A DNA stretch of 32,058 nt from positions 1 through 32,058 of the IMG/VR virus record IMGVR_UViG_3300028840_000270; one strand, given 5' to 3'. Shown here in pieces: positions 1 through 6,144 of this stretch. How positions within the stretch are numbered: the stretch's first letter is position 1; the number at the start of each line of letters is the position of its first letter. The notes beneath the pieces are model-generated. The model saw nothing but the letters and a program-made list of their open reading frames with translations, was not told the origin of the DNA and ran no database searches. This DNA comes from a virus. A program made the position numbers and the translations under genes.

Positions 1-40
1 CCCCCCGGAACACAACAACAACAACAAAGGAAAACACAAA

Positions 41-466
41 ATGAAAGATACAAAAAGAAACCGCCTTGCGCGATTAGAAAACACCCTCTGCAACCTGGGA
101 TTTTCCCTGGGGGAAGTCTCCACTTTGCTTTCCATCGAACGCGGATTGCAACGGTGGCACGAATTGGAATGCGGGACCGGAGACGACAGGGTTTCCGTTT
201 CAGTAGAGCGTGACGAGGCCGGAAAGCCCTTCCGGCGCGTGCAATATGCAACGCGGGCGGGTTGGATTGATAGGCGGACACCGTGCCGCGACATGGAAAA
301 ATCCAACCTCCGCCGATTGTTTCGCATAATCGACGGGAAACCCGTTCGCGCATACGTTCAAACGGACCCCAGGGGTTGCGCTCTGTATATTCTCCGCCCC
401 GGTGACGTGCCGGAGGGCGAGGATGTGAACGCCTATTATTATCGCGGCGTTGCCGTTTGTGTTTGA
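41..466 (+). CDS. Conserved phage/plasmid-type hypothetical protein, 141 aa
   Basis: Function unknown. The first 25 residues are basic and helical. The C-terminal half (residues about 90-141) contains LRRLFRIIDGKPVRAYVQTD followed by a PRGCALYILRPGDVP segment and an NAYYYRGVAVCV end. From memory, similar small proteins (YVQTDPRG, ALYI, YYRGVAV) occur as uncharacterised accessory genes in phages and bacterial islands; this was not checked by search. The ATG at 41 follows an A/C-rich leader with an AAAGGA stretch about 10 bases upstream. It is the first of six short + strand genes that run towards a convergent gene. The coding frame is open throughout with no competing start. Confidence 0.75.
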   Translation: MKDTKRNRLARLENTLCNLGFSLGEVSTLLSIERGLQRWHELECGTGDDRVSVSVERDEAGKPFRRVQYATRAGWIDRRTPCRDMEKSNLRRLFRIIDGKPVRAYVQTDPRGCALYILRPGDVPEGEDVNAYYYRGVAVCV

Positions 467-486
467 ATCACATAAAAACAAAAGCC

Positions 487-666
487 ATGGAAGAGAAAGA
501 ATTAATCCAAAAGCTGAACGATTCCCTCAGTGCGTGCCTTTACTTTTTGGACATCGCATTCCGCGCCGGGGATTTTGGAATTCATCACAACGATGCAAGT
601 GATGCGGAGGACATTGGAAACGAAATCTTGAAACAAGCGCAAGAATATTTGGACTCCACAAAGTAA
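487..666 (+). CDS. Small hypothetical protein, 59 aa
   Basis: Unrecognised small soluble protein, MEEKELIQKLNDSLSACLYF at its start and mostly helical by composition (KLNDSLSACLYFLDIAF, then EDIGNEILKQAQEYLD). I prefer the ATG at 487 to the in-frame ATG at 457. The 457 start would overlap the previous gene and add ten unlike residues, while 487 is preceded by the leader AAAACAAAAGCC, nearly the same as the leader before the helicase gene at 2599. A GC-rich hairpin follows the stop codon. The function cannot be inferred. Confidence 0.6.
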   Translation: MEEKELIQKLNDSLSACLYFLDIAFRAGDFGIHHNDASDAEDIGNEILKQAQEYLDSTK

Positions 667-674
667 ACCGCCCT

Positions 675-699
675 GCGCGGGGGTTCCATCCCTTCGCGC
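675..699 (+). other. GC-rich hairpin after a stop codon, copy A
   Basis: Nine-pair stem: 675-683 pairs with 691-699, with two G-U pairs and a 7-base loop. It begins 9 bases after the stop at 666. A near-identical hairpin lies at 1283-1307. No T-tract follows, so it is not a textbook terminator. It could be a processing or mRNA-stabilising element. Confidence 0.55.
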
Positions 700-725
700 A
701 ACAACAAAACAAAACACAACACAAC

Positions 726-1046
726 ATGAATAAGGCTACAGAAATACACTTGCTGCGCACATGCGCGGAAACCCTTGGCCCGGATTCCTACTGCGGACCG
801 TGGCTTTTAGATCAAATCCCTCAAATCGAATCAGAAATCCGCTCCGATTTACTGCCAATGGTTAGTTATGCGGAAGCCCGCATGGGGCAGGAACAAACGC
901 GCCTGGCAGCAAAAGCGGATTGCGAATTAATGTTGGCAGAGGCAAAGGCGGAGGCGGAACGAATCCGCGCAAATGCGGAACGATTTGACAGGGAAACACG
1001 CGCCCGCCTGTCACAGGAAATCCAGAAAATACTTGAAACGCTATGA
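726..1046 (+). CDS. Hypothetical protein with long charged helix, 106 aa
   Basis: No family recognised. Residues about 1-45 form a head (MNKATEIHLLRTCAETLGPD, then a CGPWLLDQIPQ segment). Residues about 50-106 are one continuous Ala/Glu/Arg-rich helix (EAKAEAERIRANAERFD) that should form a coiled coil, so oligomerisation is likely. The ATG at 726 follows an A/C-only leader (ACAAAACACAACACAAC) with no Shine-Dalgarno. The gene overlaps the next one by four bases (ATGA), which suggests translational coupling. Confidence 0.65.
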   Translation: MNKATEIHLLRTCAETLGPDSYCGPWLLDQIPQIESEIRSDLLPMVSYAEARMGQEQTRLAAKADCELMLAEAKAEAERIRANAERFDRETRARLSQEIQKILETL

Positions 1047-1270
1047 TCAAAACAAAATACATCCCCGCAACGGACACAACCGGAAGCAAAATCCGGGCAA
1101 CCTGCAACGGGAGGCGGGTTTCCGTTCCCTACCCCCACGAGCTATCCGGCGAAGCGGTCCACCTTTTCGCGGCGGTGGAGTGGTGCCTTCGCCACAAAAG
1201 GCAAATCGTCGGGGCGGGGCGCTACAACGAACGGACCAAAGGCTACGTTTTCCCGATAAATTGCCCGTAA
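1043..1270 (+). CDS. Small conserved phage-type protein, 75 aa
   Basis: Starts in an ATGA overlap with the upstream coiled-coil gene. The layout IKTKYIPATDTTGSKIRAT, then VSVPYPHELSGEAVHLFAA and a GAGRY...GYVFPI end, resembles a family of small uncharacterised proteins seen in phages and bacterial accessory regions (start like M-I-x-T-x-Y-I-P-x-T, then GSxIxA, then YP/YD, then a C-terminal GYVF). I recall the resemblance but cannot verify it here. The biochemical role is unknown. A terminator-like hairpin follows the stop. Confidence 0.65.
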   Translation: MIKTKYIPATDTTGSKIRATCNGRRVSVPYPHELSGEAVHLFAAVEWCLRHKRQIVGAGRYNERTKGYVFPINCP

Positions 1271-1282
1271 ACCCCAACCCCT

Positions 1283-1313
1283 GCGCGGGGGTCCAATCCC
1301 TCCGCGCTTTTAT
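1283..1313 (+). terminator. Probable rho-independent terminator (hairpin copy B)
   Basis: Nine-pair stem 1283-1291 with 1299-1307, 7-base loop, followed by TTTTAT at 1308-1313. It lies 12 bases after the stop of the preceding gene. It is the sister of the hairpin at 675-699. One G-U pair there (680-694) is a G-C pair here (1288-1302), so base pairing is preserved. Confidence 0.6.
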
Positions 1314-1373
1314 CGTCCCCGATATCTGCACCCTGTCCCGTGACCAATCACCACCCCGCCTCCCTAGTGCAAA

Positions 1374-1386
1374 CCCTCCGCACCGG
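1374..1386. repeat. CCCTCCGCAC repeat, copy 1
   Basis: Sequence CCCTCCGCACCGG. First of three copies spaced 21 and 19 bases apart in the noncoding gap 1271-1493. That gap otherwise shows only the terminator at its left end and a C-rich stretch. Confidence 0.55.
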
Positions 1387-1394
1387 ATTTGTCA

Positions 1395-1407
1395 CCCTCC
1401 GCACCAG
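1395..1407. repeat. CCCTCCGCAC repeat, copy 2
   Basis: Sequence CCCTCCGCACCAG, one helical-turn-pair (21 bases) after copy 1. Iteron-like spacing. Confidence 0.55.
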
Positions 1408-1413
1408 TGATTC

Positions 1414-1425
1414 CCCTCCGCACTC
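1414..1425. repeat. CCCTCCGCAC repeat, copy 3
   Basis: Sequence CCCTCCGCACTC, 19 bases after copy 2. Degenerates after the shared 10-base core. Confidence 0.5.
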
Positions 1426-1493
1426 GCTTTTTTGTTCCTCCCCCGGAACGTAAACCAAAACCCGCGCCCGGCGGAATCCGTGGCAACCATAGC

Positions 1494-1784
1494 ATGAAAA
1501 ACACACACACTCCCGGCCCTTGGACACACACGCCAAGCCGCGAACATACCAACCCAAACACAACCCGGCGCGACATAGTAGCGGACAGCCAATTCGGCCC
1601 CGCTTTCATTGCTGGCGATGTGTCGCAAGCTGACGCCCGCCTAATTGCCTCCGCACCCGATCTTCTCTCCGCTTTGGAGGGAATGCTGGAACACGCTGAC
1701 ATGGGGGAAATCCACGACGAGGAAACCTTGTGCGCAGTAAATGCAGCCCGCGCAGCCATTGCCAAAGCAAAGGGGGAGGCGTGA
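1494..1784 (+). CDS. Small HTPGPW-type phage protein, 96 aa
   Basis: The protein begins MKNTHTPGPW and carries SQADARLIASAPDLLSALE followed by an Ala-rich helix ending in AARAAIAKAKGEA. This order (HTPGPW near the start, then xARLIAxAPDLLxAL in the middle) is a familiar pattern among uncharacterised phage and prophage proteins; the function of those proteins is not known. I chose the ATG at 1494 because the HTPGPW motif follows it directly. The 35 upstream in-frame residues are Pro/Arg-rich and cover the repeat-bearing noncoding DNA. Its stop overlaps the next start as GTGA. Confidence 0.75.
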   Translation: MKNTHTPGPWTHTPSREHTNPNTTRRDIVADSQFGPAFIAGDVSQADARLIASAPDLLSALEGMLEHADMGEIHDEETLCAVNAARAAIAKAKGEA

Positions 1785-1954
1785 GTCTGGAATACAACGC
1801 CCTCGCAAGGCGGGTCCGGGTCGCGGACTCTGTGGAGCGGTTGCAACGGATCGAACGCTCTTGCCTCCGCCTGTATCAAATCGGATACCTGACCCCGTTG
1901 GAGCTAGGCAGGCTCGACGATATGATCATGCGCCGGATCGCCCGCATGATGTGA
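1781..1954 (+). CDS. Small basic helical protein, 57 aa
   Basis: No family recognised. The GTG at 1781 overlaps the previous stop (GTGA), which supports this start over an ATG at 1730 buried in the preceding gene. The protein is Arg/Leu-rich (SLEYNALARRVRVADSVERL, then LTPLELGRLDDMIMRRIARM), consistent with a short helical bundle that could bind nucleic acid or a partner; that is inference. Its last 51 bases overlap the 3' end of the convergent - strand gene at 1904-2518. Confidence 0.55.
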   Translation: MSLEYNALARRVRVADSVERLQRIERSCLRLYQIGYLTPLELGRLDDMIMRRIARMM

Positions 1955-2518
1955 ACCCTCCGCACCGGCGGGCGGGTCCGATCCCTGCTCGCCCATGTCC
2001 ACGCCCATCTCGATGATCTTGCTCTCCAGTTCCTTCACTTGCGCCTTGCTTGGCGGGGCAATATGCAAGGCCACCATGGCATTCATGCTCGCCCCTCTGC
2101 CAGTCTGCGCGGCTTCCTGTTTCAGCCCGTAGGCTTTATCAGCCGCGTCGATGTATTTGTTTAATAAATCCACCATTTCACGCAATTCCTTCACGCTTCC
2201 CTTCACCTTATGCTGAGATATCGCCCTCCGCATCCGTTCCAACTGGTCGAATACGAACATGTGATGCTCGGATGTGTCTTTCTTCCTCCGTTCCGGCACC
2301 ACATCAGCAATCTTGAATGCTTTGGTCTCGGCTACAGCAACCGCACGCTCAGGTCTCCGCGCCAGCATCTTCCGGGCACTCACTTGGTTTTTCAGATAGC
2401 GGAAATTCATCCCTCTGCCCCCGAACTCATCCATTTCATGGATTTCCCGAACCGTCTTCCCTTCGTTCAATAGCCTCTGCACCAAATCCCAATCCCATTT
2501 CGCACTTACTGATTCCAT
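1904..2518 (-). CDS. DNA-binding-like protein, possible terminase small subunit or regulator, 204 aa
   Basis: The N-terminal residues about 8-50 (WDWDLVQRLLNEGKTVREIH, then LKNQVSARK) read like a helix-turn-helix with a basic recognition stretch. Residues about 85-135 form a charged helical segment (VFDQLERMRRAISQ, VKELREMVDLLNKYIDAADK) that could oligomerise. This combination fits phage small terminases or small regulators, but no diagnostic motif separates the two. No large terminase is adjacent, which weakens the terminase reading. The gene is isolated: it is divergent from the helicase gene (80-base gap) and convergent with the small + strand genes, overlapping the last by 51 bases. The ATG at 2518 is preceded by AGGATTGTGGG. 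Confidence 0.55.
   Translation of the reverse strand: MESVSAKWDWDLVQRLLNEGKTVREIHEMDEFGGRGMNFRYLKNQVSARKMLARRPERAVAVAETKAFKIADVVPERRKKDTSEHHMFVFDQLERMRRAISQHKVKGSVKELREMVDLLNKYIDAADKAYGLKQEAAQTGRGASMNAMVALHIAPPSKAQVKELESKIIEMGVDMGEQGSDPPAGAEGSHHAGDPAHDHIVEPA
1956..1968. repeat. CCCTCCGCAC repeat, copy 4
   Basis: Sequence CCCTCCGCACCGG directly after the stop codon at 1952-1954, inside the 3' part of the convergent - strand gene. A degenerate hairpin (1970-1976 with 1988-1994), whose loop region resembles the two GC-rich hairpins upstream, follows at once. Confidence 0.5.
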
Positions 2519-2531
2519 CCCACAATCCTAA

Positions 2532-2544
2532 CCCTCCGCACTGG
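2532..2544. repeat. CCCTCCGCAC repeat, copy 5
   Basis: Sequence CCCTCCGCACTGG in the 80-base divergent gap 2519-2598 between the - strand HTH-like gene and the + strand helicase gene. An A/T-rich stretch with an A/C-rich leader follows it on the helicase side. Confidence 0.5.
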
Positions 2545-2598
2545 ACCTGACAACATTTTTCTATTTACCCCCAGAGCATAACATAATAAAACAAAGCC

Positions 2599-4260
2599 AT
2601 GAAAACACTCGATGACCTACTAGCCACCATAGAATGGAGTCCACCGCTCAATCTTAACACTCGCAACGGCCCTCGGCGCGTCCGCAAAGCCCCCATCGGT
2701 TCCCAGTTTTGGGATATCTACCGGGATGACCGGGAGAGGTTCAAGGAACTGCTGCGCCGGTCCAACGTCAGCATAGGGCGATTCCGCGATGTCTGGCAGT
2801 TGACTTGGTGGTCCCGCGAGGATTTATCCTTCGGCCCACTGGCAACCGAACACTCCGCACCGGAACCCGAACCAGAACCCGAAATAGAACTGCCAGAGTT
2901 ATCTATCCCGGACACTTTATTTCCATTTCAGCAAACTTCTGTGCAGCTAGCCTTGGTCTCCATGGCGAAATACAACCGCGTTCTGCTCGGGCACTCCACC
3001 GGGGTGGGGAAGACATTCTGCGCCCTCGGCATTGCCCGCGAACTAGGCAAACGCGTGGCGGTAGTCTGCCCGAAAGCTATCTGCACCGATTGGTATCGTG
3101 CCGCGAAGCTAATGCGAGTAGAAGTGCTGGAAGCCGTTGGGTGGGAGTGGGTCAAGACATCCAAGTCCAAGCTAGGTAAGTGGATGGGGAAGGATAAGAA
3201 GGATTTCGAGTGGACAATCCCCGACGATACCATCCTTGTATTCGACGAGGCCCACCGCGCCCGCTCATTCAACTCCCAGAACTCGTTCCTTGTGCGGGAT
3301 GCGGTCGCCCAGAATATCCAATCCATCGCGTTATCGGCGACGATAGCCGACGACCCCACCCGCCTCTCTGCTCTCGGGGAATTCCTCGGGCTGCACTCCG
3401 GCGGAAAAGATTACTACCGATTCATCCAATCCCATGGATGCTACCGGACCCGATTCGGGTTCCAGTTCCGTGGCGGGCAGTCTGTCTTGAAGAAGTTGCA
3501 CTCCCGCATCTACCCAGATAGGGGGAACAGATTAAGGCATTCGGACCTTGGGGACGCTTTCCCGGAGACTCTGATCAAACCCCGCGCATTCGACATGGAC
3601 ACGGCGAGGGAGATTGCATCGGAGTATGATGACCTCCAGATCCGTTGCGAGGAACTACGCGAGGGCGAGCACGCCGCCGCCAACATCCTCGCAGAACAGA
3701 CCAAAGCCAGACAGAGGGTTGAATTACTGAAAGCACCGGCCATCTGCGCCGTCGCCCGTGACCTCATCGAGGAGGGGAATTCAGTCTTCATCTCCGTAAA
3801 TTTCACCGAAACCCGTGAATTTATTGAAAAGGAACTGAAAACCAACTGCTCGATCTACGGTGGGCAGTCCGACATGGACCGTAGAGGTGCGATTGATTCG
3901 TTCCAGCGGGACAAGTCTAGGGTGATCATTGGAATGATCCAAGCGTGCCGTGAGGGGCTGAATCTGCACGACCTCCACGGTAACCACCCAAGAGTAGCCC
4001 TCCACATGCCTACCTTCTCCAGCTATGATCTAAAGCAAGTGTTAGGCCGCGTCCACCGTGCCGGGGGGAAGTCGAAGTCAATCCAGTATATTGTCTATGC
4101 CTCTGGAGTTATGTTGGAGGAGGACATCTGCGCGAAGTTGGATGCGAAGATCAAAAATATGGATGTCTTGGCAGATGGCCGCGTGGACGATTCGATCAAC
4201 CTAGACCCCACTAGTCAGGTTGCTGGTGAACAAAAACCACTTGACATTCAAGATAAATGA
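2599..4260 (+). CDS. SF2 DEAH-box / SNF2-like helicase, 553 aa
   Basis: ATP-driven DNA (or RNA) translocase or helicase. Visible motifs in order: a PFQQTSVQLAL Q-motif-like stretch at residues 109-119, Walker A GHSTGVGKT at 131-139, motif Ia-like VAVVCPKA at 153-160, Walker B DEAH at 216-219, motif III SAT at 246-248, motif V QACREGLNL at about 448-456, and motif VI QVLGRVHRAGG at 480-490. The second RecA-like domain begins near residue 378. A Glu/Pro repeat at 88-97 separates an N-terminal extension of about 100 residues from the core. The composition is typical of phage replication or recombination helicases. It is the only large + strand gene, its leader ATAAAACAAAGCC matches the one before 487, and it ends at a convergent terminator. 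One copy of the dispersed palindrome lies in codons 245-249. Confidence 0.9.
   Translation: MKTLDDLLATIEWSPPLNLNTRNGPRRVRKAPIGSQFWDIYRDDRERFKELLRRSNVSIGRFRDVWQLTWWSREDLSFGPLATEHSAPEPEPEPEIELPELSIPDTLFPFQQTSVQLALVSMAKYNRVLLGHSTGVGKTFCALGIARELGKRVAVVCPKAICTDWYRAAKLMRVEVLEAVGWEWVKTSKSKLGKWMGKDKKDFEWTIPDDTILVFDEAHRARSFNSQNSFLVRDAVAQNIQSIALSATIADDPTRLSALGEFLGLHSGGKDYYRFIQSHGCYRTRFGFQFRGGQSVLKKLHSRIYPDRGNRLRHSDLGDAFPETLIKPRAFDMDTAREIASEYDDLQIRCEELREGEHAAANILAEQTKARQRVELLKAPAICAVARDLIEEGNSVFISVNFTETREFIEKELKTNCSIYGGQSDMDRRGAIDSFQRDKSRVIIGMIQACREGLNLHDLHGNHPRVALHMPTFSSYDLKQVLGRVHRAGGKSKSIQYIVYASGVMLEEDICAKLDAKIKNMDVLADGRVDDSINLDPTSQVAGEQKPLDIQDK
3332..3345. repeat. Dispersed palindrome copy 1 (TATCG-GCGA-CGATA)
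   Basis: Inside the helicase gene, spanning the SAT motif III codons; here the arms fall in the TCG-GCG-ACG-ATA frame. Confidence 0.8.
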
Positions 4261-4292
4261 GTTAAAAGCGAAGTGCTATAGCTAAAGGAAAG

Positions 4293-4327
4293 AAGCCCGT
4301 AGGAGACTCACTCTCTCCTACGGGTTT
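4293..4327. terminator. Bidirectional terminator between convergent units
   Basis: A 14-pair stem (4293-4306 with 4314-4327, one G-U pair) with a 7-base loop. T-rich sequence flanks it on both strands: GTTT on the + side and TTCTTTCCTTT on the - side. It sits between the helicase stop (4260) and the end of the - strand operon (4428). In the rest of the 167-base gap I see only a weak 6-pair hairpin (4346-4351 with 4368-4373) and no gene. Confidence 0.85.
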
Positions 4328-4427
4328 CGACGTTTCTAGGGGATTGGTCTGCTTACTAACGCGGTTCCAGACCTGAGGCGCATGAAATAACCAGCTCAAC
4401 ACAAAAGCCGCCGCAATGCCTTATTTA

Positions 4428-4745
4428 TTATTCTGTTTTCTCCTCTGGCTCCTCCACCGCTTCCGGCGCAGGACGCTCGTAGGACTGACTTGCCATGTAA
4501 TATAGCAGAGCCTCCTGCATGAGGTCAATCGCTTTTCCTCCCTCAGCCTGCTTGCTGCCCGATTTAATGACCATCGTGGCTGCGGCGTGGAGCAATGAGG
4601 CCATGCCGGTGACCAGTTCGTTGATCTGTTCGTTGCGGATTGCGGGGACGCTGAACTTCTGCTTCAGCCATTCCTTCACGGCGGCCTGCTGCTTGAGTTG
4701 CTCTTTGTCCTGTTCCAGTTCGATTACGTTGTTTGGTTCTGACAT
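4428..4745 (-). CDS. Small hypothetical protein with acidic tail, 105 aa
   Basis: Last gene of the leftward replication operon. The ATG at 4745 has a clear AAAGGAG Shine-Dalgarno and lies one base after the upstream stop. A longer in-frame reading reaching 5171 is excluded because it would run backwards through the upstream gene. Residues 1-35 are a Gln/Lys/Glu helix. Residues about 40-90 contain ELVTGMASLLHAAATMVIKS and a KAIDLMQEALLYYMASQ helix, and the last 15 residues are Pro/Glu-rich. No family recognised. The position beside a DNA-binding-like protein suggests a helper in DNA metabolism, but this is context only. Confidence 0.75.
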   Translation of the reverse strand: MSEPNNVIELEQDKEQLKQQAAVKEWLKQKFSVPAIRNEQINELVTGMASLLHAAATMVIKSGSKQAEGGKAIDLMQEALLYYMASQSYERPAPEAVEEPEEKTE

Positions 4746-4746
4746 A

Positions 4747-5700
4747 TTATTCTCCTTTGATATATTTGATCCACTCTTTGTTGGCGGGATCATATTCTGC
4801 ACCCCGCATGAGGTCAATAACCACGTTCTGCGGTTCGATCTCGGCGGGTAGTTCTGTGAGGATTGTCGAGTTGCTCCGATTGGCAACATTGAGGACGAGG
4901 TAGCGGTGGGGCTTGCGTTCTTCCTTGCCCTGCTCACCGCGCACTCTGCTACGGACCTCGGCGCAGGATAGCTTCTCGCTTTTCGCGGTCTCCACCAGTT
5001 CCTCCATCTTCTTTGGCGGGAGGCTGGCGTTGCCGATCTCACGGTAGGTGGTGAAGGGTAGCATGGCATCCCGCTGGGCTGCGGGGAATGCTCTGCTCGT
5101 CCTAGCGTATCCGGACACCGTGCTGTAGCTCTTCTTGAAGTTGGCACAGAGTTGGTTGACCACATCGTCATGCCCCTCGTCTTCCAAGGCTACCACAGCG
5201 TCTCCAATGATCCATTGGCTACCGCTCTCCAAGGCTAGGCCGAAGCTGAATGCCGTCACCCAGTCTTCCATGGTCGCCTCTCCCCTCGGCACGCATTGCG
5301 TCATGCCGGGGCCAAGGTCGAACTTCTTGCTGAAGCTAGATAGTTCCACCCCGTTGTTCGCGTGGTTGACCAGCGACAGGCTCTTCTCCGTGTTCACTGG
5401 GGATGGTTCCTCCTGCACAGGCTCATAGTGTGGCTCCTCCGCATCGGCGATCAGTTCCTTCGCCTCCTGCCAGTCGCCCTCGATCCTTTCATAGATCATC
5501 ACAACCTCATCTGGAACATTGTCGGGAGGGTATTGGTTCAGCATGACCATCTTGATCAGCTTCTTGATCTGATCGGAGGTGATGCGGATGCCTTGGTATT
5601 CCGACTTGGCCCATTGCTCCACCTCTCTCACGTATTGGTCGTATTCCACAATCTCGCCATCGTCGGCGGGACTCATAAATAATTCAGCTTTCTTTTTCAT
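4747..5700 (-). CDS. DNA-binding-like phage protein (ParB/HTH-type architecture), 317 aa
   Basis: Residues about 145-255 follow a layout I associate with uncharacterised phage and plasmid HTH proteins of LmbU/ParB-like type: a Trp-containing helix (SQWIIGDAVVALED), an HTH-like stretch (KKSYSTVSGYARTSRAFP), a TTYREIGNASLPP segment and a final SEKLSCAEVRSRVRG helix. The N-terminal 100 residues are acidic and Pro/Glu-rich and may be a partner-binding arm. The C-terminal 60 residues look like a small beta/alpha fold (RYLVLNVANRSN). The start at 5700 overlaps the upstream stop by 17 bases. It is the best candidate in this window for a sequence-specific DNA-binding protein, but a true ParB nuclease-fold (GERR) motif is absent. 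Confidence 0.65.
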   Translation of the reverse strand: MKKKAELFMSPADDGEIVEYDQYVREVEQWAKSEYQGIRITSDQIKKLIKMVMLNQYPPDNVPDEVVMIYERIEGDWQEAKELIADAEEPHYEPVQEEPSPVNTEKSLSLVNHANNGVELSSFSKKFDLGPGMTQCVPRGEATMEDWVTAFSFGLALESGSQWIIGDAVVALEDEGHDDVVNQLCANFKKSYSTVSGYARTSRAFPAAQRDAMLPFTTYREIGNASLPPKKMEELVETAKSEKLSCAEVRSRVRGEQGKEERKPHRYLVLNVANRSNSTILTELPAEIEPQNVVIDLMRGAEYDPANKEWIKYIKGE

Positions 5701-5974
5701 TGATTTTCTTGAGTATTCTGTTGGGGTCGATGTTTAGTATGTCGCAGATGTGCAAGTAATGCTTGGAGTTGAAGAACTCTCTCGCCGTCCTCGCATGCTC
5801 ATCGCGCTTGAACATTCTGTCTCTACGTTGGTATTCATGTTTGTCTGTGATGTCCAGATAGGCTTGGTAGATCACTCCGCAGAGGAGGTTACGGCAGGCC
5901 GTCTCATGGTCTGTATAAAGGCCAACAAAGCTAGGGTCGAATGGCACGTCGGGCTGACTTTTCCCGCGAGCCAT
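5684..5974 (-). CDS. Small phage protein with C-terminal CDILNIDP motif, 96 aa
   Basis: The protein starts MARGKSQPDVPFDP and continues with CRNLLCGVIYQAYLDI, an EHARTAREFFNS helix, and HICDILNIDPNRILKKI at the end. This order (a CRNLL-like helix, an aREFF helix, then C-x-x-L-x-I-D-P) resembles a recurrent family of small phage proteins of unknown function; I rely on memory for this. The ATG at 5974 lies inside the upstream gene, in another frame, and the overlap is 103 bases. Either two genes truly overlap or a frame change joins them into one protein of about 150 residues. Confidence 0.65.
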   Translation of the reverse strand: MARGKSQPDVPFDPSFVGLYTDHETACRNLLCGVIYQAYLDITDKHEYQRRDRMFKRDEHARTAREFFNSKHYLHICDILNIDPNRILKKINEKES

Positions 5975-6141
5975 CGACCTACTATGACCTCGCCTGACTC
6001 TCCGACCGGAACCTTGGGGTCTTCCTCCGGAATGAAAAGGTTTAGCACCTCCGGCAGGTCTTGATGCCTCATCCCGTATTGTTTGAGCTTCTTCTTGACC
6101 TGCTCCATCAGCTTCTTCTTTGTCAGAACGTAGTGATGCAT
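5872..6141 (-). CDS. Small hypothetical protein, 89 aa, possibly one gene with the next
   Basis: Starts three bases after the SSB-like gene ends. Residues 1-56 look genuine: a basic helix (LTKKKLMEQVKKKLKQYG) followed by LNLFIPEEDPKVP and a GEVIVGRW strand. From about residue 57 the sequence overlaps the next gene and loses character (Ser/Thr/Ala-rich, no hydrophobic pattern), as if the true frame had moved. No family recognised. Confidence 0.55.
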   Translation of the reverse strand: MHHYVLTKKKLMEQVKKKLKQYGMRHQDLPEVLNLFIPEEDPKVPVGESGEVIVGRWLAGKVSPTCHSTLALLAFIQTMRRPAVTSSAE

Positions 6142-6144
6142 GGC

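Noticed and set aside
973-1410. Long Arg/Pro-rich + strand frame of 145 codons
   Set aside because: Shadow of two better genes and of the repeat-bearing gap; no protein-like pattern.
1374-1425. CRISPR-like array of short repeats
   Set aside because: Repeats are only 10-13 bases with 6-8-base spacers, and no cas gene is present.
4346-4373. Possible tRNA or small RNA after the helicase terminator
   Set aside because: Only a 6-pair stem with a 16-base loop; no cloverleaf, no T-loop consensus and no CCA-compatible acceptor stem.
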